From CAZPMO01 sp964587515 (GTDB lineage Bacteria; Pseudomonadota; Alphaproteobacteria; MPNO01), in the NCBI GenBank assembly GCA_964587515.1, contig CAZPMO010000043.1, positions 1-29,431 of the forward strand: a stretch of DNA of 29,431 bases, given 5' to 3'. This document shows, piece by piece, positions 15,471-23,526 of the stretch. Position 1 is the first letter of the stretch; each line of letters starts with the position of its first letter. The position numbers and the translations under genes are program-made. The notes under the pieces are model-generated. The model was not told where the DNA came from, did no database searches, and was given only the letters and a program-made list of their open reading frames with translations.

Positions 15471-15589
15471 TTTATGTCATTCCTCGACATATATTGTTAC
15501 GTGAACCTGGGAAGATTAAAATTACCCGTTCGGATTAATCTGAATTGCGCGTCCGTACTCAATTCCGGCGGCATGGCGGACGACGGCGG

Positions 15590-16528
15590 TTACCAGCCCA
15601 ACTTCGCGCGAATGTCGGCGACCGCCTCCAGTTGGCGTTCGTGGTCGCCGGTGAAGCGGATCACGAAATGGGTCAGGCCCGCCTCGGCGTATCCGGCGAG
15701 CCAGTCGGCGACGGCGGAGCCGGAGCCCGCGAACCACGCCTGGTGTTTTTTCATCATCTCGCCGCAGCCGGGATAATAGGCCTCCAGGAACTCGCCGATG
15801 CGCATCTCGGCTCGCGCCGCGTCGTCGTCGACGCACACGGTCATGTACATGGCGCCGTCGAGCACATTCGGGTCGCGGCCCGCCTCTTGCGCCATCTCCC
15901 GCACCTCCCGCCATTTTTCGCTGAATTTCTCCGGTGTCGGCGAGATCGGGAACCAGCCTTCGAAATAACGCGCCGCCCGCTGCATGGACCCCCGCGTGTT
16001 GCCGCCCATCCAGATCGGCGGTCCGCCCTTGCGGTGAGGGGTCGGTCCGATGACCGCATTTTCGAGCCGCCAGCGCCCGTCCCAGGTGACCGGCTCGCCG
16101 GTCCGAAGCGCGCGGCAAAGCTGCATGCATTCGAGCACCCGCCCGACGCGTTTTTCGAACGGCAGGCCGAGTGCGGCGAATTCGGCGTGGATGCCGGGCT
16201 GGTCCGGGCTGATGCCGATGCCAAGGATGAACCGCCCCTCGCTGACCTGATCGAGCGTTGCCGCCTGATGCGCCAGTTGAACAGGATTGCGGAGCGCCGG
16301 CAGCAGCACGCCCGTTCCCAGCAATGCCCGCCTGGTCCGTCCCGCGACCGCGGCCAACATCACCATTGGCTCGTGTCGCGGCCGGTCGAGCAGGGAATCG
16401 TCGATCCAGATGGAATCGTAACCCAATGTCTCGGCCCGCTCGGCCAGTGCCAGCAGCGGCCCGCCCGCCGGGTTGCCCTCCATCACGCGCTCGCGCGTCG
16501 GCAGCAGATATCCGATTTTCGGCCCCAT
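15590..16528 (-). CDS. LLM-class (luciferase-like) flavin-dependent oxidoreductase
   Basis: This is a 312-residue TIM-barrel enzyme of the bacterial luciferase superfamily, which uses reduced FMN or F420. Family marks include GPKIGYLLPTRE at the start, LAERAETLGYDSIWIDDSL, the segment TLDQVSEGRFILGIGIS, and the sheet/loop GGPPIWMGGNTRGSMQRAARYFEGW. The ATG at 16528 was chosen over the longer frame to 16591 because GGAGG lies 6 nt upstream and the homologous N-terminus begins there. It is divergent from rpsF. The substrate and cofactor choice cannot be decided from the sequence. Confidence 0.88.
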   Translation of the reverse strand: MGPKIGYLLPTRERVMEGNPAGGPLLALAERAETLGYDSIWIDDSLLDRPRHEPMVMLAAVAGRTRRALLGTGVLLPALRNPVQLAHQAATLDQVSEGRFILGIGISPDQPGIHAEFAALGLPFEKRVGRVLECMQLCRALRTGEPVTWDGRWRLENAVIGPTPHRKGGPPIWMGGNTRGSMQRAARYFEGWFPISPTPEKFSEKWREVREMAQEAGRDPNVLDGAMYMTVCVDDDAARAEMRIGEFLEAYYPGCGEMMKKHQAWFAGSGSAVADWLAGYAEAGLTHFVIRFTGDHERQLEAVADIRAKLGW

Positions 16529-16829
16529 CACGGCCTCCGTGTTTATTGCGCTCCAAACAGACAAAGGGACGGTAATCCTTTGAACCGGCAATGTCGTCGG
16601 TCCGATTGGAGGGCCCGGATTCGCTGCCGGATTCGCGGATGGTGGAGTGCTTGCGTGGTGGGTCTAAAAGTGTATAGTGCGCGCCGCGCAGAACCCGAAT
16701 GTGGGGCCTGTGCGTGTCGGGGCGCGCGGCCTAAATCGGACGCCGAAATCAAACGGGGTCACATCGAATTCGCCGCCGCCCCCATTGGTGACTTCACAAG
16801 CCGTCACAGGCGACAAGGAGCGCGTGACA
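16529..16829 (+). other. 301-nt divergent region with the rpsF leader
   Basis: This lies between the LLM gene and rpsF. It contains the rpsF promoter (16651-16678) and then a GC-rich leader of about 145 nt. An open frame covers the leader but carries no S6 homology. Long rpsF leaders often hold an S6:S18-binding RNA element; I see GC-rich self-complementary patches but cannot assign the motif by eye. Confidence 0.5.
16651..16678 (+). promoter_or_regulatory. Promoter for the rpsF operon
   Basis: TTGCGT (16651-16656), a 16-nt spacer and TATAGT (16673-16678) followed by GCGCGC, resembling alphaproteobacterial ribosomal-protein promoters. The transcript should start near 16685. Confidence 0.6.
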
Positions 16830-17336
16830 GTGCCGTATTATGAGAGCGTCTATATCGCTCGACCGGATTTCTCCGCCGCCCAGGTGGAAGCCTTGACCGA
16901 AAGCCTGACCGGTATCGTTACCGAAAATGGCGGCCAGGTCACAAAGAACGAATATTGGGGGCTGAAGAATCTGGCTTACCGGATCAAGAAGAACCGGAAA
17001 GGCCACTATTCACTGCTCAATATCGATGCGCCGTCGGAGGCGATCTCGGAGTTGGAGCGCAACATGCGGATCAGCGAGGATGTCCTCAGATACCTCACGG
17101 TCCGGGTCGACGAGCTGGAGGAAGGCCCCTCGATGATGCTGCAGAGCCGCGGATCGCGCGATCGCGACGACCGGGGCCGGCGCGATCGCGGTGGTCGCGA
17201 CGACCGTGGCGGGCGAGGAGACTGGGACGGCCCACCCCGTCGCGCCGCAGAGGAAGACGCCGGTAGCGCGGATGCCCCGGCCGCGACTGAAGCCGCGGCG
17301 CCCGACGCCGAAACCACCGAGGGAGACGCCGAATGA
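16830..17336 (+). CDS. rpsF: 30S ribosomal protein bS6
   Basis: This is a 168-residue bS6, a 30S platform protein that binds 16S rRNA together with bS18. The GTG at 16830 gives the canonical PYYESVYIARPDFSAAQVEAL, with AAGGAG 9 nt upstream; the frame's earlier start at 16677 overlaps the promoter. The globular domain covers about residues 1-100. After it comes a tail of roughly 65 residues: first Arg/Asp/Gly-rich (RDRDDRGRRDRGGRDDRGGR), then Ala/Glu/Asp-rich. E. coli S6 also has an acidic tail, but this one is longer. rpsR overlaps by 4 nt (ATGA). Confidence 0.96.
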   Translation: MPYYESVYIARPDFSAAQVEALTESLTGIVTENGGQVTKNEYWGLKNLAYRIKKNRKGHYSLLNIDAPSEAISELERNMRISEDVLRYLTVRVDELEEGPSMMLQSRGSRDRDDRGRRDRGGRDDRGGRGDWDGPPRRAAEEDAGSADAPAATEAAAPDAETTEGDAE

Positions 17337-17560
17337 GCCGCAGGCCTTTCTTCCGGCGTCAAAAATCCTGTCCTTTTTCCGGACCCGGCGCGCCCAAGAT
17401 CGACTTCAAGGACGTGAAGCTTCTGCAACGCTTTACCTCGGAACGCGGAAAGATCGTGCCGAGCCGCATCACCGCCGTATCCGCGAAGAAGCAGCGTGAA
17501 CTGGCGACCGCGATCAAACGCGCCCGCAACCTCGCGCTTCTGCCTTTCCTGATCAAATAA
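17333..17560 (+). CDS. rpsR: 30S ribosomal protein bS18
   Basis: This is a 75-residue basic protein and the partner of bS6 on the 30S platform. The signature CPFSGPGAPKIDFKDVKLLQ followed by PSRITAVSAKKQRELATAIK is diagnostic. It starts within the rpsF stop (ATGA overlap), so the two subunits should be translated in step. The DUF2232 gene follows after 23 nt. Confidence 0.98.
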   Translation: MSRRPFFRRQKSCPFSGPGAPKIDFKDVKLLQRFTSERGKIVPSRITAVSAKKQRELATAIKRARNLALLPFLIK

Positions 17561-17583
17561 ACCGCCGGGCGTCCGGCGCGGTC

Positions 17584-18522
17584 ATGTCCAGGGAAATTCT
17601 TCCGGCCGTCGGCGCCGGTATTGTCGCATCCCTGTTTTATATGTCGCTCGGACTCGGGTCGCCCGGCGCGCTCATCCTCGTCGTCCTCTCGCCACTGCCG
17701 CTATTTGTCGTTGGTCTTAGCCGAGGAATGATGATGGCGATCGTCGCCACCGTGACGGCCGTCGTGATCATACTGGTCGCCCGGCCGTTCTCCAACGCCG
17801 GGCTGTTCGTCGCCACCGGAGCCGCGCCGGTGCTGCTGCTCGTCTATCTCGGCATTCAATCACGGCCCGCCGCATCGGGAAAAGCGGAGTGGTACCCGAC
17901 GGGGTATATGATTTCATGGCTGGGCGGCGTCGCGCTTGTGTATCTGGTGGCGGTCGCGCTTTATTATTCGGGACCGCAAGGTGGTCTCGAAGCCACCACC
18001 GGCGCGATGATCCGGGAACGGGTCGGGTTGGTGGTCGGAACCTTGCCGGGCCGAGAGCCCGACGCCCTGGCTCGCGATATCACCCGGTTGTTTCCCGCCA
18101 CCATGCTGACGACCTGGCAGATGATCGTGCTGGCCAATTATGGGCTGGCCCAGGGTCTGCTGGTGCGTTTTCAAAAAAATATCCGGACCGAGCCGGCCTT
18201 CGCGAGCCTGGATTTGCCGCGCTGGCCCCTCGCCGTGCTGGTGGTTTTTGCCGCCGCTTCGATGATTTCGGGCCAGGTCGGCTATGCCGGGCGAAACGGC
18301 CTGGTCATCATCGCAGTCCCCTTTTTCTTTTTGGGACTGTCGGTTATACATGCGCTTTCCAGCCGTTGGCGGGGTCGTCCCTTGATCCTGATGATGGTTT
18401 ATTTGGTTTTGCTGATATTCGGATGGCCGGCGGTCGTGGTCGCGGGTCTGGGGTTTGCTGAACCGTGGACCCGGCTGCGTCGACGGTTCGGCGCGACGGG
18501 TTCGGGCGAGGAGGAAGAGTAA
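17584..18522 (+). CDS. DUF2232 family membrane protein
   Basis: This is a 312-residue polytopic inner-membrane protein with about eight hydrophobic segments and a short acidic C-terminus (GEEEE). It matches the DUF2232 (YybS-like) family, which in alphaproteobacteria is commonly found between rpsR and rplI. Its function is unknown to me. Its stop overlaps the rplI start (TAATG), and the acidic GAGGAGGAAGAG stretch at its 3' end doubles as the rplI ribosome site, so the coupling to rplI is tight. Confidence 0.85.
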   Translation: MSREILPAVGAGIVASLFYMSLGLGSPGALILVVLSPLPLFVVGLSRGMMMAIVATVTAVVIILVARPFSNAGLFVATGAAPVLLLVYLGIQSRPAASGKAEWYPTGYMISWLGGVALVYLVAVALYYSGPQGGLEATTGAMIRERVGLVVGTLPGREPDALARDITRLFPATMLTTWQMIVLANYGLAQGLLVRFQKNIRTEPAFASLDLPRWPLAVLVVFAAASMISGQVGYAGRNGLVIIAVPFFFLGLSVIHALSSRWRGRPLILMMVYLVLLIFGWPAVVVAGLGFAEPWTRLRRRFGATGSGEEEE

Positions 18523-19184
18523 TGGAAGTGATCTTGCTGGAGAGGGTCGAGAAACTCGGCCAAATGGGCGACGTGGTGAACGTCAAACCGGGCTTTGCGC
18601 GTAATTTTCTGTTGCCTCAGAGAAAGGCGCTGCGCGCGACCAAGGCGAACGTCGCGGATTTTGAAACCAAGCGCTCCCAGCTCGAAGCGGTAAATCTGGA
18701 AAAGCGCGACGAGGCTGCGGGCGTTTCCGATAAGCTCGATGGGCTCTCGGTGGTTATCGTTCGCCAGGCGAGCGACAGCGACCAGCTTTATGGCTCGGTT
18801 ACGACGCGCGACATTGCCCGGGAAGTCACCGCGGCCGGTTTCACCGTCGACAAGGTCCAGATACAGCTTGCCCGGCCGATCAAGACGGTCGGACTGCACG
18901 AAGTTCAGGTCCGGCTGCACCCGGAAGTCACCTCGATCGTGACGGCCAATGTCGCGCGATCGGAGGAAGAAGCCGAGGCGCAGGCGCGCGGCGAGCGGCC
19001 CGGCCTCATGGACGACGACGACGAAGAGAATCCGGTCGAGGCCGCCGAGGCCATGTTCGAGGAGGGCGCCGCCAACCTGCCGTCCGACGATGACGAAGAA
19101 GCATCTCCCGAGTCTTCGGACGACGAGGCCGAAGAGGATACGCCCGCCGCGGCGGACGGTGACGAAGAGCAGCCAGGCGGTTAA
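18522..19184 (+). CDS. rplI: 50S ribosomal protein bL9
   Basis: This is a 220-residue bL9, which binds 23S rRNA and reaches out from the L1 stalk base. The N-domain MEVILLERVEKLGQMGDVVNVKPGFARNFLLP is canonical, followed by the long connecting helix and the C-domain ending near residue 147. A further 70 or so residues form a highly acidic tail rich in Glu and Asp runs (DDDDEE, SDDDEEAS, DDEAEED). Typical bL9 is about 149 residues. The ATG at 18522 overlaps the preceding stop, and the upstream in-frame start at 18465 is not homologous. nadK follows after 15 nt. Confidence 0.96.
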   Translation: MEVILLERVEKLGQMGDVVNVKPGFARNFLLPQRKALRATKANVADFETKRSQLEAVNLEKRDEAAGVSDKLDGLSVVIVRQASDSDQLYGSVTTRDIAREVTAAGFTVDKVQIQLARPIKTVGLHEVQVRLHPEVTSIVTANVARSEEEAEAQARGERPGLMDDDDEENPVEAAEAMFEEGAANLPSDDDEEASPESSDDEAEEDTPAAADGDEEQPGG

Positions 19185-19199
19185 AGCCGGGCTTCGCCC

Positions 19200-19973
19200 A
19201 TGGCGATGAAATTTGAACGCGTCGGGTTCGTGGCCGGTACGTCACAGACGGCGCAAAGCGCCTTGCATCGGCTGCGTAAGCGCTATGGCGCCACTAAACC
19301 GGAAAGAGCCGATGTGATCGTCGCGCTCGGCGGCGACGGTCTGATGCTGGAGACCCTGCACCGGTTCATGGACCCGGCGATTCCCATTTACGGCATGAAC
19401 CGGGGCACGGTCGGCTTCCTGATGAACGAGTTCCGTGAACCCGGGTTGCTGAAACGGCTCGAGAATGCGCAAACCGTCGAACTTCACCCGCTTCACATGC
19501 GCGCGCGCACCGTCGATGGAGACATTTACGAGGCGATCTCGATCAACGAGGTGTCGCTGCTGCGCGAGACTCGCCAGGCGGCGAAGCTCAGGGTCTCGAT
19601 CGACCGCACGGTGCGCATGAAAGAGCTGGTCTGCGACGGGGCGCTGGTATCGACGCCGGCTGGCAGCACCGCCTATAACCTCTCGGCCCACGGGCCAATC
19701 ATTCCGCTGGGCGCGAAACTGCTGGCGTTGACCCCGATCAGCGCCTTCCGGCCGAGGCGATGGCGCGGCGCGTTGCTGCCGTCGACGGCGCGGGTCAGTA
19801 TCGAGGTGCTGGAGCCGCGCAAGAGGCCGGTCAGCGCGGTCGCCGATTATACCGAGGTTCGCCAGGTCAAACGGGTCGATGTGCGTGAGGACACCAGTGT
19901 CTCGCTGCGCCTGTTGTTCGATCCGGAACACAATCTCGAGGACCGCATCCTCAACGAACAGTTCACGCCCTGA
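19200..19973 (+). CDS. nadK: NAD kinase
   Basis: This is a 257-residue enzyme that phosphorylates NAD to NADP, supplying the NADPH used by FabG and other reductases. The catalytic GGDG lies at 44-47 (D46), and the second site reads DGALVSTPAGSTAYNLSAHGP. Length fits the compact alphaproteobacterial form. No clear ribosome site precedes the ATG at 19200. Instead a small GGGC-TTC-GCCC stem ends next to it, and a second in-frame ATG lies at 19206. With a 15-nt gap after rplI it probably shares that transcript. It is convergent with the ParB-like gene, with 12 nt between. Confidence 0.94.
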   Translation: MAMKFERVGFVAGTSQTAQSALHRLRKRYGATKPERADVIVALGGDGLMLETLHRFMDPAIPIYGMNRGTVGFLMNEFREPGLLKRLENAQTVELHPLHMRARTVDGDIYEAISINEVSLLRETRQAAKLRVSIDRTVRMKELVCDGALVSTPAGSTAYNLSAHGPIIPLGAKLLALTPISAFRPRRWRGALLPSTARVSIEVLEPRKRPVSAVADYTEVRQVKRVDVREDTSVSLRLLFDPEHNLEDRILNEQFTP

Positions 19974-19985
19974 CCGCTGGTATAA

Positions 19986-20231
19986 TTATCTGCGCCGCGC
20001 GCGGACCAGGATGCCGACGATTGTCTCTTCGCCGAGCGATTTGCAGGCTTCCAGCCGATGAAGGCCTTCCACCAGCACCAGACGTTTTTCGTCGTCCCGG
20101 ACCTGAATAGGCGTTCGCTGCCCTTCTTCGAGCATGCTCTCGGCGATAGCGTTCACGGTCGCGGGATCAAGCGTCTGGCGCCGCTTCACCGGCACGTAAA
20201 TATCGTCGATTTTGAAAGTCTGATCTTCCAT
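19986..20231 (-). CDS. Free-standing ParB/Srx N-terminal-domain protein
   Basis: This is an 81-residue protein made only of a ParB/sulfiredoxin-like domain. It has IYVPVKRRQTLDPATVNAIAESM, then TPIQVRDDEKRLVLVEGLHRLEACKSLG with the family GxHR-type motif (GLHRLEA). It has no DNA-binding HTH and no C-terminal dimer domain, so it is not a partition ParB. Such domains can bind or hydrolyse CTP or act on nucleotides, but the role here is unknown. An extended -10-like TGGTATAAA lies at 20274-20266 on the minus strand, about 35 nt upstream. It lies 110 nt downstream of the Fe-S protein gene, so it may be separate from that operon. Confidence 0.78.
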   Translation of the reverse strand: MEDQTFKIDDIYVPVKRRQTLDPATVNAIAESMLEEGQRTPIQVRDDEKRLVLVEGLHRLEACKSLGEETIVGILVRARRR

Positions 20232-20341
20232 CGGTTTATTGAACCTGGTTCCCGCACCCTTCGATTTTATACCAATGATCGCCCATATTAACCTGTTTCA
20301 CGGGTGGCCGGATCGACAACGATTCTTCGCGCCGCCGGCTC

Positions 20342-21319
20342 CTATCCCACGTCGTCGCCCGCGACCAATCGCCGGGCCATCTTTTCCGCCAGCCGGGGCG
20401 CGACGCCGGGGCGGCTCCACGGGCATGACGCAAGGCAGATCGCACAGCCGTGATGCTCGTTGAAATAGAGCACGCATCTGTCGAAATCGACGTACCATTT
20501 CTCATCGCCGCGCACCCACTGTTTGGCGTCGTGGATCGCGTCTACCGGGCAATCGCGCGTGCAAAGCCGGCAATTGAGGCAGAAATCGTCGGCGCCGAAC
20601 GCGGCCGGCGCATCCACGATCAGCGGCATGTCGGTGAGCACCGTGGCCAGGCGGAAAGAAGCGCCGAAATCGCGATGGATCATCGAGCCATGCTTGCCTA
20701 GCTCGCCGAGGCCGGCCTCGATGGCGGCCGGGATCAGCAGCACCGGTCCGGCGCTCGGGCCGCAATGGGGCAACGCGTCGTAGCCCTGGCCCCGGATCCA
20801 GTCGGCGAGGGAGCGCGCCGCGCGGGCGCCGCGTTCGTACTGGCCCATTACCTCGGCCGAGGACTCATCGCTCGGCGCACTGCGTATCATCTCATAATCC
20901 ATACGCACGGCGAGGACGATCATCCACGCATAATCGGCCTCATAGCCCTCGAACACCCATTCCGGGCGCAGGCGGGTAATGCCCACCGAATCCGCTTCGC
21001 GGCCGAGCGCCTGCGTCTTGACCTCCTCGACCCGGGTTTCCGGAGACTTCTCCATGCGCGTCTTCTTGACCGGCGCCAGCGGCGCCCGGTTGAGGGCGCG
21101 GATGCGGTCGCGGGCCGCTTCGTTGCCCGGACCGCGCCGCCGGCTCTGGTACCACAGCATGAGTTTCCCGTGCGGCAATATCCCGGCGTCGTGCCAATAG
21201 ATCGGCGTTGGCCGGCGGCCGGTACGCTCTCCGTGGCCGTTAAGCGTATTGCCCGAAATTTCCGGCAGCAGCGCCAGCTGCTCGGGATTGGGTCGGAAAG
21301 GCTCCTGTTCCCCGGTCAA
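20342..21319 (-). CDS. QueG/reductive-dehalogenase-like double [4Fe-4S] protein
   Basis: This is a 325-residue iron-sulfur protein. Two ferredoxin-type sets are clear: C247/C250/C253/C257 (CLNCRLCTRDCP) and C282/C292/C295/C299 (ending CAICLASCPW). The upstream region, with GPSAGPVLLIPAAIEAGLGELGKHG, resembles the catalytic core of epoxyqueuosine reductase and reductive dehalogenases, cobalamin-using enzymes. Without comparison it is not safe to say that it binds cobalamin. There is no TAT signal, so it is probably cytosolic. It starts with TTG overlapping the OCD-like gene stop (TTGA), with GAGGAA 8 nt upstream. It is the last gene of a three-gene operon. It is not an obvious QueG orthologue, because its N-terminus differs. 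Confidence 0.8.
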   Translation of the reverse strand: MTGEQEPFRPNPEQLALLPEISGNTLNGHGERTGRRPTPIYWHDAGILPHGKLMLWYQSRRRGPGNEAARDRIRALNRAPLAPVKKTRMEKSPETRVEEVKTQALGREADSVGITRLRPEWVFEGYEADYAWMIVLAVRMDYEMIRSAPSDESSAEVMGQYERGARAARSLADWIRGQGYDALPHCGPSAGPVLLIPAAIEAGLGELGKHGSMIHRDFGASFRLATVLTDMPLIVDAPAAFGADDFCLNCRLCTRDCPVDAIHDAKQWVRGDEKWYVDFDRCVLYFNEHHGCAICLASCPWSRPGVAPRLAEKMARRLVAGDDVG

Positions 21320-22404
21320 GGGGCGTATTCCTCGCCCGCCTCACGCCGCGTCATGAACAGATCCGACGGCAGCTCGGTCCCGATGCCCCGTTCGCGCGCG
21401 ATCTCAAGTACCCGCTTGCAGACCGAGGCGAACTGGATGCCCATGCCAACATTGTTGCTGTGAAGCGTGATCTGGCTCGATGATGTCCGGCCGCGAAACC
21501 GGCCGGTGCAAAGCTCGCCGACCTCGCAAATATTGTCCCACGAGGTGTAGCCGGCGCGCAGCGGCATCAGAATATCGGCCTGTTGATCGAGCTCGACCTG
21601 TTCGCGGAGATTGACCACGACCACTTCGGATCGGCGCACCACCTCGTCGTCGATCTCGCGGCGACCATCGAATTTGCTGGCGCCGACCATGCTGATGACG
21701 TGCGCGCCGTCCGACAGCCAACGTCCGAATATCACCGGATCGGCGGAGTTCGTCGCCGCGATGACGATGTCGGACCCTGATGTCGCCTCCTCGGCGCTGT
21801 CGACGGGCCGCGCCGCCACGTCGAACTCGGCGGCCGTGGCGGCGGCGAAGCGTTCGCGGTTTTCAGGCGTCGGCGAGAACACCTTGACCTCGCTGATATG
21901 CGGTCGGACGGCCAGCACCGCTTCGATCTGGGCGCGCGCCTGCTTGCCGGACCCGAGGATGCCGAGCGTCTCGGAATCCTCGCGCGCGAGATATTTCGCC
22001 GCCACGCCGGTGGTCGCGCCGACCCTGAGCGGCGAGACCGCGTGATCGTGGACGATGCCCAGCAGTTCGCGCGAAGCGATGTCCCAGACCAGCACAAAAC
22101 CCGAAAAATCGCCGGGAATGGTCTGGCGCGTGCCGCCGCCCTTGCGGCGATAGGTCGTATGCGCGGCATTGAGGCGGATCGCGGCCACCCCGTGGCACGG
22201 CACGATGCCCGGGATGACGTTGAGCCAGAACCAGGTCGGATCCTCGTAGGCGGCCTCGGGCACGTAGAGGCGCTGGCGCGGGATAATTTGCGCGCGTTGC
22301 GAGCCGAAATCGTGAAAGGCTTCGCCGATCAGCTCGATCGCCTCGCCCATGCCGAGCAGCCCGGCGGCCTGTTCGTTCGTCAGAACCAGAACGGTATCAG
22401 GCAT
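21316..22404 (-). CDS. Ornithine cyclodeaminase/mu-crystallin family protein
   Basis: This is a 362-residue NAD(P)-binding protein of the OCD/mu-crystallin family, which includes ornithine cyclodeaminase, alanine dehydrogenase and ketimine or imine reductases. The family motif SPLRVGATTGVAAKYLAR (R127) and the Rossmann loop GSGKQA at 151-156 are intact. The ATG at 22404 gives PDTVLVLTNEQ, the usual start, and the longer frame to 22503 lies inside the upstream gene. It is 2 nt from the MetE-like gene and overlaps the Fe-S gene by 4 nt. The substrate is unknown; a reductase or dehydrogenase role is as likely as cyclodeamination. Confidence 0.88.
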   Translation of the reverse strand: MPDTVLVLTNEQAAGLLGMGEAIELIGEAFHDFGSQRAQIIPRQRLYVPEAAYEDPTWFWLNVIPGIVPCHGVAAIRLNAAHTTYRRKGGGTRQTIPGDFSGFVLVWDIASRELLGIVHDHAVSPLRVGATTGVAAKYLAREDSETLGILGSGKQARAQIEAVLAVRPHISEVKVFSPTPENRERFAAATAAEFDVAARPVDSAEEATSGSDIVIAATNSADPVIFGRWLSDGAHVISMVGASKFDGRREIDDEVVRRSEVVVVNLREQVELDQQADILMPLRAGYTSWDNICEVGELCTGRFRGRTSSSQITLHSNNVGMGIQFASVCKRVLEIARERGIGTELPSDLFMTRREAGEEYAP

Positions 22405-22406
22405 GA

Positions 22407-23471
22407 TCAGCCCTTCGCCCCGAAATGGGCCAGCGCCGTGACGTGAGAATCGAGAAGGCCCGGCACCCGCTCGGGGTCCGCCCGGCCCCAGCCGCATTCG
22501 CACGAGACGCCGGCGACCGGAACGTGAGCCAAAGCGCGTTCGAGACGGGCCCGGTCGCCCGCCTCGTCATCGTCATGGATCAGGCCGAAAAAGAGCTCGC
22601 ACCCGTCGGGCCGGTCGAGGCCGGCGAGCGGCTCGAAATAGGCGTCGTCGGCGCGGTCCCGCGGTACCGGTATATGGATGAACTGGATTTCTCGGCCTAC
22701 GCGCCCGATTACTCCATTGGCCATCTCGACCACAATTCCAAGGTCCGCCGGCTGCAACAGATGTTCGTTGCGCGGGCTGCCATAACAAAAATGATAGCCG
22801 AGATCGATGCCCGCCGGCACCGCATCGCCGACACGGGCGAGCCCGGACAGGATCTGTTCCTTGTAATCATCCGGCCGAAAATCGTAGTAATCCTCGAACA
22901 TCAGCACTTCCTGGCAGACGTCCCATTGGATGGCGATGCGGTCGTGCGGCAGGTTGCGCGCGATGCCGTCGACCTCGGCCAGCAGCGCCGGCTCGAAAAC
23001 ACGGAAAAAATCCGGCTGAGCGCGCGGGCTGACATAGTTGTATCCGGGCGCGCCCACCGTTGGCAGGCAGATCTGAAAGCGGACGCCAGGGCCGATGACG
23101 CCTTTTCCCTGAAGCCGGTCGAAAATGCGAAACGATTCTTCGGCCGCGGCCGCGTATCCGATCTCGAAGACGACTTTGTCGAGGTCGGTCCCGTACTTGA
23201 ACCGGACCAACGGAATCTCGCGCAGCAGCACCCCGTCCCACTGGCGCCACTGAAGCGGCGGCGTCTCGGTATCGACCTCCATGTCGGGGTGCTCGGACAA
23301 CATGACCTGGATAAAACGGATCCAGTCGATCCGCTTGCCGGTCTCGCCGTCGGGCAGGCGACGGAGATGGGGCCCGACCTTGGCGCAGACCGCGCGAAAG
23401 ACGGATTCCGCGTCCCCAAGGGGAATGCTGCCGACCAGATGGACGGCGGGATGGCTTTGTGGCTGGCTCAT
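22407..23471 (-). CDS. MetE/UROD-like zinc-site protein, function unknown
   Basis: This is a 354-residue TIM-barrel-type protein related to the cobalamin-independent methionine synthase/UROD superfamily. It is far shorter than MetE (about 750 residues), so it matches only the C-terminal catalytic half. Candidate zinc ligands follow the MetE pattern: H227 and C229 (YHFCYG), E249 (VVEMANG) and C324/C326 (SCECGWG). The N-terminus HLVGSIPLGD and LPDGETGKRIDW is typical of this uncharacterised branch. That suggests thiol or methyl chemistry rather than methionine synthesis itself. AAGGAGG lies 5 nt before the ATG, the strongest ribosome site in the region. It is the first gene of the operon, with a possible promoter at 23527-23555. 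Confidence 0.75.
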   Translation of the reverse strand: MSQPQSHPAVHLVGSIPLGDAESVFRAVCAKVGPHLRRLPDGETGKRIDWIRFIQVMLSEHPDMEVDTETPPLQWRQWDGVLLREIPLVRFKYGTDLDKVVFEIGYAAAAEESFRIFDRLQGKGVIGPGVRFQICLPTVGAPGYNYVSPRAQPDFFRVFEPALLAEVDGIARNLPHDRIAIQWDVCQEVLMFEDYYDFRPDDYKEQILSGLARVGDAVPAGIDLGYHFCYGSPRNEHLLQPADLGIVVEMANGVIGRVGREIQFIHIPVPRDRADDAYFEPLAGLDRPDGCELFFGLIHDDDEAGDRARLERALAHVPVAGVSCECGWGRADPERVPGLLDSHVTALAHFGAKG

Positions 23472-23526
23472 GGATCCTCCTTGCCCCGATTACTTCACGA
23501 ATGCGGCGCGGACCGGTCGCGACCGA

